64,000 nucleotides of DNA from Botryococcus braunii (taxonomy: Eukaryota > Chlorophyta > Trebouxiophyceae): positions 97,727 to 161,726 of the forward strand of contig KV908593.1 of NCBI GenBank assembly GCA_002005505.1, in the 5' to 3' direction. Of this stretch, positions 52,590 to 63,387 are shown one piece after another. How positions within the stretch are numbered: the stretch's first letter is position 1; the number at the start of each line of letters is the position of its first letter. The position numbers were made by a program, and so were the translations under genes. The notes below the pieces were generated by a model that was not told where the DNA came from, did not search any database, and saw nothing but the letters and a program-made list of their open reading frames with translations.

Positions 52590-53675
52590 GTGAAGTGTAT
52601 GACCAGACCTCAAACTCGTTCTCAAAGCAAGGTTTCTGAAAGTAATCCCAGCAGTACAGAGACTATGGCAACACCAGCAGGAGGCAGCACGGCCCCCTCA
52701 GGAGCTGGACAGTCAGGACAGACCACTGGAGGCACTGCAGCCAGCTCGTATGCATACACGATGGACTCCTCCAATCCCAAGATGTCTACGCAGCTGAAGG
52801 CTGATCGCACTAATTTCAGGGCCTGGCGTGAAGAGCTGGAGTCCTGCGCAATGCAAAAAGGAGCAATGGGAGCGTTGGAGACAGCCATGCCTAAGACCGC
52901 AGAGAACGCAGCAGTAAAACATTTCATTTTGCAGTCTGTCCCGTCCATGTGGCACGACGAAGTCAAACAGCTGGGGAGCGCTTTTGACTTCATTCAGTGG
53001 ATGGCATACCGCTGCACCGGAGGGAAAGACAGGGAAATCAACGAGAAGTGGATCAACGGGCTCAAACAAGGCATGGTAAAGGGAGAGACAGTGCAAGAAT
53101 GGTGCCACCGAGTCATCAGTATTGCCGCCTCCCTGGAGGCCAATAACCATCAGCTGAGCGACCGCCAGATCTGCAGGTATATGTATAAGGGGCTACCTGC
53201 AGTCTTGCAGAACGACGCTTGGGCAATTACCTCCGCCAAGTCAGACCCCTACAACATGCTGGAGACGATCCTCATTGCCATTGAGAACTTGGAGTACCAG
53301 GATATCCTGTTGGCAGAGTCAGTGCAAGTCACAGCATCAGCTGCAGCAGTTATGGTAGCAGCAGCAGCAGCCGTGACAGCTCAGGGTGGAATCCCTGGGC
53401 CTCCCCAAGGCGCTGGAGCTGCACCGGGCGCTGGAGCAGCACTAGGAGTGGGAGCTGGAGCACCTGCTGATGGTCAGGCCCCCTATGGCCCTTCTGCTCA
53501 CAACGCTGGAGGCAGGGGGCGAGGGTCTAGACGTGGCAGGAGGCCAAAGGAGGAAGTGGCGTGTCGCTTCTGCAACAGGACGGGACATTTCTGGAGGGAG
53601 TGCCTGGATCTGAAGAGGCTGCAAGCTCTACATGGCACAATGCAAGCTGCAAGTGCGGGCCCAGCTGCGTGGTGA
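52590..53675 (+). CDS. Copia-A2 Gag (361 aa)
   Basis: Open frame from MKCMTRPQTRSQ; the Met at 52599 is an equal candidate. Gag core at residues ~65-215 (LKADRTNFRAWREELESCAM; KQLGSAFDFIQWMAYRCTGG; MYKGLPAVLQNDAWAI), an Ala/Gly/Pro-rich spacer, and zinc knuckle ACRFCNRTGHFWREC near residue 330. It ends in a TGA before the protease. The stop may be a mutation, since the frame picks up again in the protease region. It is the reference for the broken Gag at 13270-14547. Confidence 0.9.
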   Translation: MKCMTRPQTRSQSKVSESNPSSTETMATPAGGSTAPSGAGQSGQTTGGTAASSYAYTMDSSNPKMSTQLKADRTNFRAWREELESCAMQKGAMGALETAMPKTAENAAVKHFILQSVPSMWHDEVKQLGSAFDFIQWMAYRCTGGKDREINEKWINGLKQGMVKGETVQEWCHRVISIAASLEANNHQLSDRQICRYMYKGLPAVLQNDAWAITSAKSDPYNMLETILIAIENLEYQDILLAESVQVTASAAAVMVAAAAAVTAQGGIPGPPQGAGAAPGAGAALGVGAGAPADGQAPYGPSAHNAGGRGRGSRRGRRPKEEVACRFCNRTGHFWRECLDLKRLQALHGTMQAASAGPAAW

Positions 53676-55835
53676 GGCACTGGAGCTCGTCAGCGACAAG
53701 CCAGCTGGTGGGATGCTGGCCAATCCAGAGGAGGCCCGCCCGTGTCAACCTCACATGCTCCTGGATCTGTGTCCACTATCTTCCCTTTCTTCCCAGGCTG
53801 GCATCTCCCACCACCACCTCCTCCAGGTGCTGGTGAGCCTATGTTCGTTTCGTTGAATGTGCTTACCCCTACGTCTCATGGGGCTTGCACTACCTCGTGG
53901 CTGATAGATAGTGGTGCATCGGTGCACCTTGTAAATGATTTGTCTTTACTACACAATCCAGTCATGCATGCCCAACCCCTCCCTCTTCATTTGGCAACTT
54001 CTGACGCCAAAGGAGGGATAGTTGCAACTGGGTCTGTGTGTCTTGTCAATGCCAGATAAGAGGTGTTTTGGCTGCATAATGTGCAATGTGTGCCCACTGC
54101 ACACACTAATCTGATTTCTGTCACAGGAGCCATTCAAGATGGAGCATCATTCCTCACTGACAGTGCAGGTGGGTACACGACCATGAAAGGCCCAGCAGGC
54201 TGGTCTCGTCAGATAGCCAAAGAGCGAGGGCTGTTTTTTTAGAATGGGTGTGTCCAGTCAAGAGCCAGCATGATGCGCAGCCACAGTCCAGTCCTCATGT
54301 TGCCTCGTATCATGCCAGGAAAGGGCACGTGTGTATAGATAGACTAATGTGGCATGCAAGGTTGGGTCATCCTGGGGTTAAGAGTATGACAAGGTTGGAC
54401 AACGAAGATCTGGTCACTGGGATCAATGTGTCCCTTGCTCCATGCTCAGAGTGTTCTCCCCAGTGTGAGTCATGTATACAAGGGAAACATTCTCGCCCCC
54501 CCTTTCCAGCTTCCTCTAGGCCTGGAGAGAGTGTGTTAGATAGAGTGCATGTGGACACTGTGGGGCCCATTTCACTAGCTGCCATCACGGGAGAGCGTTT
54601 TTGGGTTACTGTGGTTGATGAAAAATCCCATCTGATAGCCTCATTGGCAGTGAAGTCGAAAGAAGCCATTCCCAAGGCCCTCATTGAGCTCTTGAAGTAC
54701 TGGCAGACATTTCATGAGAAAGTGGTAAAGTGTGTGAGATCTGATAGAGGGACAGAATTTCTGAATCAGCAGTTCAAAGAATTTTGTGCTCAGCAGGGCA
54801 CTAAAATGGAGACCTCAGCTCCATCCACGCCTCAGCAAAATGGACTTGCTGAGCGCATGAATCGGACTCTGAAGGAGCGCACAAGGACCCTGTTGGTGCA
54901 CGTTGCAGGAGACCCTTCCTTGTGGAAGAAGGCACTAGAGTCCGCCACCCTGCTTTACAACGTGGGCCCCACCCACAGGCAGGCCTCTGACCCCTACTGA
55001 GATGTTCTATGGGGTAAAGCCTGATGTTGCTTCCTTGCGCACATTGGGCTGTGTGGCACATGTTCACATTCCCCCAGGTCAGCGGTCTGTATTTGGACCA
55101 AAGACTATTCCAGGCATGTTCACTGGGTATTGCCCACAGTCTAAGGCCTATAGAGTGTACGTAGGCAATGGTGTATGGAAAGAGAGCAGGGACGTTACAT
55201 TCCTTAAGCATTTGAGAGGGGGGGAGAGAGTGGGTATGTCTAAGGTGCAACCTGGATCCTCTCAATGGCTCTCAGGAGCGTCCTCGCAGGGCAAGGGAGG
55301 CAATTCCAATGTCCCCAGCTTACCAACAGCCATTCCCGTGAATTTTTAGGAAGAAGAGGATGACCCAGTGGTGGAGTGCAAGCCCACTGGATCTCCTGCT
55401 ACCACTGCCAGCTCTCCAGAGGATCACAGCAGGCTGAGGAGCTCAGTCGTACCTGTGGCTGGAGCCCCCAGCAGCCAGGATGGTTCCCCTGCCACCTCAG
55501 AGACCTCACAGCAGTCCAGGTCAGTGCTGGGCCATCTTCAAAATTTAGCTCGGGGGGGTGTTGAAGCGCACTCGCAACTTGACAAACTGCAGAAGATGCA
55601 GGAGGGGGTCAGGTTCCAGGGGAAGTCTCAACATAGACTTCCCCCAGGAACCACCCTCACAAGGGATCAGCGTTATGAACAGCGCCAGGCTAGGAGGGAC
55701 TCAGTAGGGGTCCCCATGCATGACCCTGGCTCAGCCCAGGTACTTGTGAGTGAGCCACCCTTGGTAGGTCTCCCTGATTTGCAGAGGCAGGTTGAGACAG
55801 GGGAGGCTATGCTTGGAGATGATGTTAGCGAGGAG
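53676..55835 (+). pseudogene. Copia-A2 protease, integrase and linker
   Basis: Protease LIDSGASVHLVNDLSLLHNP (53742-54059), a stop, then 54248-55000 with the GAG-pre-integrase domain (MWHARLGHPGVKSMTRL; CSECSPQCESC) and integrase core (HVDTVGPISLAAITGERFW; VRSDRGTEFLN; STPQQNGLAERMNRTLKER). The full acidic triad is readable. One extra C (GGGCCCCACCCACAGG, near 54970) shifts the frame, resumed at 55002-55349 (MFYGVKPDVASLRT). The Ser/Pro-rich linker continues to 55835. It is the intact version of the region that Copia-C splits in the other copy. Confidence 0.9.
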
Positions 55836-56133
55836 TGTAACAGGAATAGTCGCGTGTTATGGGAAAGTGACCGGACCACGAGGATTTGGACCTCCATAAG
55901 GGTCCCTTCGTGCGTTATGGTCCTCCACGCCAAGAAGTGGCTGCTTCACGCGCCAAGGGAGCGACCCCTTACTTGACAAGGCGCATTGGCGATGGAGGGG
56001 GGGGACACTTAGAAAAGGATAGAACAAGGTTTTGGCAGAGGAAGGACCGGGCCGGACTGGACGGGTACTGAGGTGGAGCCCAAACAACTTGTAACCATTC
56101 TTTTCGCATCCTTTGGCCGTTTCTACTGTATCA
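55836..56133 (+). repeat. Gypsy-2 5' LTR
   Basis: 298 bp, TGTAACAGG to TGTATCA. CTTGTAACC (56088 region) is a candidate poly(A) signal about 40 bases before the end. Confidence 0.94.
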
Positions 56134-56134
56134 T

Positions 56135-56145
56135 TGGTATCGGCG
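56135..56145 (+). promoter_or_regulatory. Gypsy-2 primer-binding site
   Basis: TGGTATCGGCG, one base after the LTR; shared with Gypsy-1. Confidence 0.72.
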
Positions 56146-56250
56146 TGAGTAGCCAAATTTTGAGCTCCTCTCGTTGCTCCTCTCGTTGAAAAAAATCCCC
56201 AAAGAAGTTTTTCAGAGAATTCTATAGATTCGGATTGGGTAAGTTGTGGT

Positions 56251-57672
56251 GTGTGTGGCGCTTTTAGGGGCCTACGACTCGGGTCACCGAGTTTAGGGCC
56301 CCCACCCGGACTTTCTCGATTTCCTGTGTTACCGAGCCTCGCCAGCACTGACAGCTCAGATATGGCTAGACGACAAGTCGAAGAGCTGCAGGCTGCTTTG
56401 GCAGAGGCCGAGGGGCGTGAAGCGGCAATGGCTGCCGAACTGGCTGAGTTACGACAACAGGCAGAAAACGCTGAAGTTGCGGCTCAAAACCCCGCGAACC
56501 CACAGGCAAGAATCCCGACCGTTCGAACCCACTTACCGGAAAAATTCGAGGGACGCAGGGACGATCTCGAACAATTCCTAGACGATGTGAGGTCATATTG
56601 TGAACTCACCGGTGTGCCCGCGAACCTCAGGGTTGACTACGCAGTGCGCTGCTTAGGAAAGAGCGTGAAAAAGGTGTGGTTAACCAAAAAAGCAGCTTAT
56701 GTGAGGCAAAATCCAGGTGCTGTCGTGGATTTAGCTCTCTTTGGGGATCTGTTGTCTTCTGTCTATGATAACACTAATAAGGTTGCAAAGGCAAGGGATA
56801 AACTTGATTCCGTATATCAGGGCAACGAATCAGTTGAGAAGTATGTTGAGCGCTTTACAACCTTGCTAGCAGAGGTAGAAGTCAGTGGGGACCTATCCAT
56901 GGGGGAGAAAATCCATAGGTTTCGTGAAGGCCTACGTGAGGATTTAAAGAAATATTCAGCAATTAACCCTACAACAGGCAAAGGTTTTGATGATTTGGAT
57001 GCCTTGATAAGTTTACTCGATGCCGCGGTGGGCGGGCCCTTACAGGCAAGGAGACTGAGAACCGGCCCCGGGGGCCCTAACTCAAGCATTGCAACCGCCA
57101 CCGTTGGCCCAGCACCGCACGTTGCTGGCGTCGGACAGGACTGGACAATCCCCTGCTACAGTCATGAATTTGGGATGATGGCAGCTGCACCGATGGTGGC
57201 ACCGCCAATCCAGATGGCCCATGGTTACCCCGCGCCGCTCGCCACGGTCGCCGCGATCCAAGGCGCGACTCCTTATCCCCGCAGGGATGGTTTACCTCCC
57301 GAGTATCGGAGGGACACTAGAGTTGCCTTTCCCCTCAACAGAAGCTCTTACGCGTGCAATACCCCTGGCCATGAATCTTGGTTTTGCCCACTCAAAAAAC
57401 TTAGAGAGGACCCTAACGCCTATCTTAATCAACAACAGTGGGACATCTTGCAACACATTGTGAAGGCCGGACAGGAGGTAAACCAGCCTGCTCCACCAAT
57501 TCCAGGTCTGGCTGGTGATTTGCTGCGGCGAAGGGTAGGAGGGGGCCACAACAACTTTAGGTACCTCGGTGTGGGAGCAGCCACTATGCAAGGGTGGACA
57601 GGACAGGGTGGGGCCGGACGGGGGAGGAGAATCAGAGGACGGGGCCGGACAAGGGGACGCGGTAGGCCATGA
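56251..57672 (+). CDS. Gypsy-2 Gag (up to 473 aa)
   Basis: The open frame begins at 56251, but MARRQVEELQAAL at 56362 is the likelier start. It opens a coiled coil (ALAEAEGREAAMAAELAELR) as in many chromoviral Gags. The core follows (PEKFEGRRDDLEQFLDDV; SVYQGNESVEKYVERFTTLL; FREGLREDLKKYSAI). The knuckle reads SYACNTPGHESWFC, its first Cys replaced by Ser. The C-terminus is an RG-rich tail (GRGRRIRGRGRTRGRGR). The stop TGA overlaps the ATG of the next frame (ATGA at 57669). Confidence 0.9.
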   Translation: MCGAFRGLRLGSPSLGPPPGLSRFPVLPSLASTDSSDMARRQVEELQAALAEAEGREAAMAAELAELRQQAENAEVAAQNPANPQARIPTVRTHLPEKFEGRRDDLEQFLDDVRSYCELTGVPANLRVDYAVRCLGKSVKKVWLTKKAAYVRQNPGAVVDLALFGDLLSSVYDNTNKVAKARDKLDSVYQGNESVEKYVERFTTLLAEVEVSGDLSMGEKIHRFREGLREDLKKYSAINPTTGKGFDDLDALISLLDAAVGGPLQARRLRTGPGGPNSSIATATVGPAPHVAGVGQDWTIPCYSHEFGMMAAAPMVAPPIQMAHGYPAPLATVAAIQGATPYPRRDGLPPEYRRDTRVAFPLNRSSYACNTPGHESWFCPLKKLREDPNAYLNQQQWDILQHIVKAGQEVNQPAPPIPGLAGDLLRRRVGGGHNNFRYLGVGAATMQGWTGQGGAGRGRRIRGRGRTRGRGRP

Positions 57673-58681
57673 GTGGAGTTAGAGAAGGAAACCTCCACAC
57701 TTTTGTTCCTTGGGAATCTTTTCATTCTTCTTTCGAGCAACGTTGTTCGGAGTTTTTGCATTGTTCTTTTTCTAGAGGCCCCTTTGACAATACCCTACCC
57801 GATGGAACGTCTAAACCGAAATTTGTTGCAGTACCCATAGGTAAAGCTGAGGACACCTTATCCACTTTCGCTCGTGAGCAACAAGCAAATAAACATTTAA
57901 GTGCTTGTTTTCTAATGGGTAGTAAAGTGGCGAAATCCAAGGCAGTGTACCCATGGCTAAAAGGCATGAGAGGTATCCTGCAAGGTACCAAGGGACCTGA
58001 TGTCCCCTACTCCTATGTAGTTTACCATGCCGGACCCAAATTTAGCGTATCTTTTGCTCAAGCTTTTTCAAATAGGCATTTAGCAATGCTTTTTCATGTT
58101 AACTGTACTGTTGTGAAGGGCGTCGCTTTAGTCGATACCGGGGCGACGAACTCGTTCGTCAGACATGACTTCCTAGCTACTCTCGGAGTGAGGCTGTCAA
58201 AGAAGTGTGTGGATGTCCAGCTTGCAGATAGGCAGACCATGCGCTCGGCGGGGACAGCTAAGCTCAGGGTGCACTTATCTCAAACATATGTGGAACACAG
58301 GGATTTAATGTCTGCGAAACTCTGTTGGATGGGGTGGACTTAATCCTTGGTGAGGATTTTCTGAAAGAAAGAAAAGCGTTAATTGACTACAATCATGGCG
58401 CAGTTCATCTTAAACCTCCTTATTCCTCACACTACATTACACTTCTCAATCCGCTGCCCCCTAGTGAAAGAGGTACCTTACTGGCGCAAAAAGTGAATGT
58501 TATAAGTGAGGGTCAAGCTCGGCGGGCTATGCGAAAGGGTTGTCCAGGGTTTTCGGGGGTTGTGCGAGAGGCAAGGAGTGGACAGGACTCAGTTTGTGCA
58601 ACACACTATCTCCATAGGGTTGCAGTGGCAACTACAGAGGGGATAATCCTTGGGACGAAGACAGCGGAGCCACCGGCCTAA
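57669..58681 (+). pseudogene. Gypsy-2 protease region
   Basis: 57669-58343 starts in the ATGA overlap with gag and carries the pre-protease stretch (HLSACFLMGSKVAKS) and the catalytic motif LVDTGATNSFVRHDFL near residue 155. A frameshift near 58325 leads to 58325-58681 (MDGVDLILGEDFLKERKALI), the protease C-terminal part and linker. Gag-Pol expression may rely on a -1 shift or re-initiation at the ATGA, but this is inferred from overlap alone. Confidence 0.85.
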
Positions 58682-61600
58682 ATTTAAACGAAAACTCCGG
58701 GCGTGTTATTGAGGGTATGACTGACAAGCCACAAGACTTGAAGCAATTGTTGTTAGAGTTTTTGGATGTTTTTCCAGAGAAATTGCCAGATTTACCTCCA
58801 GACAGGGGCACACTATACCTATGACACCCCGCCATACTCCGCCCTGTCGCCCCACTTATAGGTTGGCTGAACCAGAAGTGGCGGAGTGTCGGAGGCAGGT
58901 TGAGGAATTACTAGCACAGGGTTTCATCAGGCCGAGTGCATCACCGTATGGTAGCCCCATATTGTTTGTGAGAAAGAAAGACGGAACATTCCGAATGGTT
59001 ATAGATTACAGGGCAGTTAATAACTTAACAAGGAAGTACAAATATCCGTTGCCACGGGTAGACGATCTTCTGGACAAGCTGCAGGGTTCAAAGTTCTTTA
59101 CCTCTTTTGATCTCTTGTCAGGTTACCATCAAGTGCGATTACATGAATCCGATGTTCCCAAAACCGCTTTTAGAACACCCTTAGGTTCATTTGAATTTTT
59201 GGTGCTTCCTTTTGGTCTCACGAATGCTCCCTCCACGTTTCAACGGCTGATGAACAGTGTGTTTCATGATTTTATTCGAGAGGGTTTTGTTGTGGTTTAC
59301 CTAGATGATTTGTTGGTATACAGCAAGTCAAGGGAACATCACTTAGAGCACTTAACTCGCATCCTTACTCGGCTGAGAGAGGAAAAACTTTATGCCAAAT
59401 TATCCAAGTGTGAGTTTTTTGCTGACGAGTTGCGGTATTTGGGACATGTCGTGGGGCGCGACGGCATCAAAGTTGACCCTGCCAAAGTTCGGACTATTGT
59501 GGACTGGCCAACACCCACGGGGAGCACGCACGTACGACAATTCTTGGGACTAGCCAACTACTTCCGCAAGTTCGTCCCGGGCTACAGTACGCTTGCGGCC
59601 CCCTTAACCCGGCTCACTGGCAAAGTTCCTTGGACGTGGGGAGAAGCTGAAGAGCACGCGTTTCAAAGTTTAAAAGAAACTTTGTCCAATGCTCCTGTAC
59701 TAGCACTCCCAGACAGTAGCAAGCCTTTCAAAGTGATCTCAGATGCCAGTGACTATGGGGTGGGTGCAGTACTATTGCAAGAAGGTAGACCTGTAGCATA
59801 CTTCAGTAAAAAGCTTAGTAATGCAGAACGCAATTATTCCACAACTGAAAAAGAGCTTGCAGGTGTGTTGTATGCCCTCAAGGAGTGGAGGTGTTACTTA
59901 TTAGGGCAAACTTTCACAGTTGTTACGGACCATCGCGCGAATACTTTTTTGCAAACCCAAACCCTAGTCTCACCCAGACGGGCGCGCTGGGCGGAGTTTC
60001 TACAGTTATTCGACATCCAATGGGAATATGCACCGGGATCCACTAACCCAGCTGACCCATTGTCTAGGAGTCCTCACTTAGCCGGGGCCCACGTCCGAGC
60101 CCTAGCTCGGGCCCAGGCTGGGGTTCAGGCGTCGGTTCAGGCTAGGGCAGGGCCCCTGGGGGAGCACTCTTCCCTTGTCGGAGTAGAAGCGATGGGGGTT
60201 GGGGAGGCTGCAGACTCCACCACCCTACCCACGCCGATGGACGGGTTGAGGGGATGTGGAAGGGTTTTAAGTGAGGCATATGAGATAGATGATTGGCTCC
60301 ATCGTAAACAAAATCGCCGCAAGTTAAGCTTCCATAGTGGCTTGTGGAAGCGCGGTGCGCGCATTTACGTTCCCTCCCACCATATGAGTTCTGACGGTGA
60401 CGAACGTAACCTTCGTAGAGAAATCCTGGAAAATTTGCATGGACCACCTATAGTTGGTCATCCAGGCAGGGACAGGACCCTCGAATTAGTGCAACGTTCC
60501 TGGTGGTGGCCAGGGATGGCCTCAGATGTGGCTGACTTTGTGGCCCAATGTGACTCGTGTCAACGTGTCAAAGCCCCAGCACACTTACCTGTAGGGTTAC
60601 TACACCCTCTAGAAATCCATGACAGAAAGTGGCAATCAATGTCTATGGACCTAATCAATGGACTGCCAAGAACTAAGGAGGGGTATGACGCTATCTGGGT
60701 TGCTGTTGATAGGTTGTCAAAGTATGCGCACTTTGCTCCGACGACCACTGACGCAAGTGCAGAAGTGATAGCTCAACTGTTGCGGACCCGTGTCTTCACC
60801 TTGCATGGGTTCCCCACTCACATTGTATCAGACAGAGATCCTAGGTGGGTGGGTCGCTTCTGTCAAGAGCTCTTTCGGTTGACCGGTTGTCGCACTGTGC
60901 TATCTACAGCGTTTCATCCGCAGACCGACGGTCAAACGGAACGAATTAATAGGATCTTGGAGGACTACTAGCGTCATTACGTCACTGGAAGACACAACGA
61001 CGGGGATAAACATTTGTGTGAGGCTGAATTTTCTTACAACAACACTTTACAGCAATCAATCAACACTACTCCATTTAGGTTGACTTTCGGTCAGGATCCC
61101 ACGATTCCCTTCCAGGAAGTCTATGAAGGTGTGACATCTTCTGTACGTGAGTATGTACCAGCAGCAGCAGAGTTTGTACGAAGGATGAGATGGGATCTAG
61201 AAAGAGCGCGGACATGTCTCAAAGCTGCGCAGGACCGCATGAAGGCATATGCGGACGCGAGGAGAAAAGATGCTCCTATTTTGAAAATAGGCCAACCTGT
61301 CCTCCTCTCAACAAAGAATCTGAAATTCAAGCATACCCGGACAAGAAATCTCTTACCTCGGTTTATTGGGCCTTTTCCCATCGTCCAGGAGGTATCACCG
61401 GTAGCTTTCAGAATTAGGCTTCCAAAAACTCTGAGGGTTCATGATGTCTTCCATGTTTCTATGATTAAGCCTTATAAGGAAGGTGGGACGGTACAACCAC
61501 CTCCTGTACCTGAGATTATTGAAGGAGAAGAGGAGTATGAGGTCGAGGCTGTGCTAGCCCATAGGGAACGAAAGTTACGAGGTCGGAAAACTGCGCGAGA

Positions 61601-61804
61601 ATATCTTGTAAAATGGACCGGGTATGAGGATATTCACAATACTTGGGAGCCAGAGGATAGCTTAGAACACGCCAGGGAGGCGTTACAGCGGTATTGGGAT
61701 TTAACCACGGAGCACAGGCCGGAACAAAAAGAAAAGGTGGACAAGAAGCGTAAAGGACGTGGTAAAAATGCTCAGAAGCAGCGGAAGCGCGCTAGGCGCG
61801 CTTA
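58682..61804 (+). pseudogene. Gypsy-2 RT, RNase H, integrase and chromodomain (one TAG)
   Basis: 58682-58820 encodes the RT approach (FLDVFPEKLPDLPPD) in a shifted frame. 58821-60971 is open for 716 residues: RT (MVIDYRAVNNLTRKYKYPLP; active site YLDDLLVY at residues 160-167), RNase H (SDASDYGVGAVL; ALKEWRCYLLG; VTDHRANTF), zinc-binding region (VGHPGRDRTLELV; CDSCQRVKAP) and integrase core (SDRDPRWVGRFC; FHPQTDGQTERINR). After a TAG (60969-60971) the same frame goes on through the C-terminal domain to a chromodomain (61530-61680: YEVEAVLAHRERK; YLVKWTGYEDIHNTWEPED) and a very basic tail. All catalytic residues are present. Confidence 0.94.
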
Positions 61805-62388
61805 GTGCTCTGGCAGGTCGGGTCGGCCCCTCGGTGCGTCCTTGGGCCACCTTGGAAGCTCTAAGCTTGGCCCTTAGAGTGTACCCTGGGGGTATCCCAG
61901 TACTAGAGCGCACTCGGATGAATAGGACGTAAGCGGGGTAGAATGTCTACCTCGGGTGCGTGCGGTGATGACCCCTCACCCTGGACAGGACTCGTCGAGG
62001 TAGGGTGTCGTCTACCTCGGGTGCGTGCGGTGCTGACTGCTCACCCTTGTCAGGTTTCGGACGTCAATCATGTAATGTCGCGACATCCGTGCTAGCTCGC
62101 GCTGTAGCGTAACGCCCGACGCAGATGGGTGGCCCCACTGCCGTTGGGTAGAATTCCTATTGGACAGGACGGGGAATTCATGTATGGACGGGACAGACTT
62201 TACATTGTTAGACGGATAGGGCTGGACAAGACAGGACAGGACAGGGGTCTGGCATTGGGGACGCCAGACTAGTACCCGCGGACAGGACGTGACAGGACCG
62301 TACCTCTGCCAAGTGTGTTAGGTGCGTAGTGTAGTTGTTTGGAATGAGTCTCCCTCTTGGCCGTGACGTCCAAGCTAAGGGGGGAGGG
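61805..62388 (+). other. Gypsy-2 3' untranslated region and polypurine tract
   Basis: No gene. Contains two copies of GTCTACCTCGGGTGCGTGCGG (about 61941 and 62007), scattered GGACAGGAC repeats (62160-62290) and the PPT at 62377-62388. Confidence 0.7.
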
Positions 62389-62657
62389 TGTAACAGGAAT
62401 AGTCGCGTGTTATGGGAAAATGACCGGACCACGAGGATTTGGACCTCCATAAGGGTCCCTTCGTGCGTTATGGTCCTCCACGCCAAGAAGTGGCTGCTTC
62501 ACGCGCCAAGGGAGTGACCCCTTACTTGACAAGGCGCATTGGCGATGGAAGGGGGGACACTTAAAAAAGGTTAGAACAAGGTTTTGGCAGAGGAAGGACC
62601 GGGCAGGACTGGACGGGTACTGAGGTGGAGCCCAAACAACTTGTAACCATTGTTTTC
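62389..62657 (+). repeat. Gypsy-2 3' LTR, truncated
   Basis: Matches 55836-56104 and breaks off after CATTGTTTTC, where a Copia-B LTR begins (TGTTCAATTC). Confidence 0.92.
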
Positions 62658-63387
62658 TGTTCAATTCTGAGCTCGGCGTTTCCTGTAAGACCCGGCACGA
62701 GGGTGTTTAGTCCGGCGACACTCTTGTTGTAAGTCGGTTAACAAGCAGTGGCGACTGTGAGTGAGATGACTTGACTGGCAACAGTTGAACGACAAACACC
62801 CGAAGTGCTTTTGTTGTCCCAATCAAGTCTTACAATGCTTAGTGCTCTCTCTCATCACTCAGTAATTCAAACTACTCTATCTACGAAGTTACTGATAGAT
62901 TGCATTACCGATGTCCGATGAGCTAAAACATTAGCACCTTTCTAATACACATTATCTAGACCCTTTCCTAATCCATTGTTCTTGTATACGTAATATCATG
63001 ACAACAGTTTACCTGTCAGACCCGGCACGAGGGTGTTTAGTCCGGCGACACTCTTGTTGTTTGTCGGTTAACAAGCAGTGGCGACTGTGAGTGACATGAC
63101 TTGACTGGCAACAGTTGAACGACAAACACCCGAAGTGCTTTTGTTGTCCCAATCAAGTGCCTCATCCCTTCGAGCCAGTAGCATATAGCCTTTCGAGCAA
63201 ACCGTGTCCGATTACCTCATTCTCCCTAATCAGCGTAGAGTTGGTCTAGATTGGTTCTGGCAGAACTCCTAGGTTCTGCCATCTATTACTCATTCTACTG
63301 AATGTTCTCACTGGTAATTCGAGCTGATCTGGCCACCATTACTCTTCTGAGGGAAAGGCACCAAAATGTTCTTTCACTGTTATAACA
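62658..63387 (-). repeat. Copia-B3 3' LTR
   Basis: 730 bp. Minus-strand order: leader copy 1 at 63158-63013 followed by GTAAAC, and leader copy 2 at 62828-62683 ending CTTACAG followed by GAAACGCC. The predicted intron 63012-62683 is 330 bp. TGTAA (62834-62830) lies one base before copy 2. A U3 hairpin with arms GGCAGAAC/GTTCTGCC is at 63259-63280. Confidence 0.92.

Larger units (their letters stand above)
51817..55835 (+). mobile_element. Copia-A2 element, 5' part, cut by Gypsy-2
   Basis: LTR, primer site, leader, gag, protease, integrase and the start of the linker. The reading then stops at GCGAGGAG (55835), where Gypsy-2 begins; the 3' part is beyond the window. About one break per kilobase, less damaged than the copy at 12176. 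Confidence 0.9.
55836..62657 (+). mobile_element. Gypsy-2 chromovirus element, 3' LTR truncated by Copia-B3
   Basis: 5' LTR 55836-56133, primer site 56135, gag, protease, RT-RNase H-integrase-chromodomain, 3' untranslated region, purine tract AAGGGGGGAGGG (62377-62388) and 3' LTR from 62389, lost after 62657. The LTRs differ at only a handful of positions over the ~268 bp that can be compared. Coding damage is light (a frameshift in protease, one before RT, one TAG). It is inserted in the Copia-A2 linker. Confidence 0.94.
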
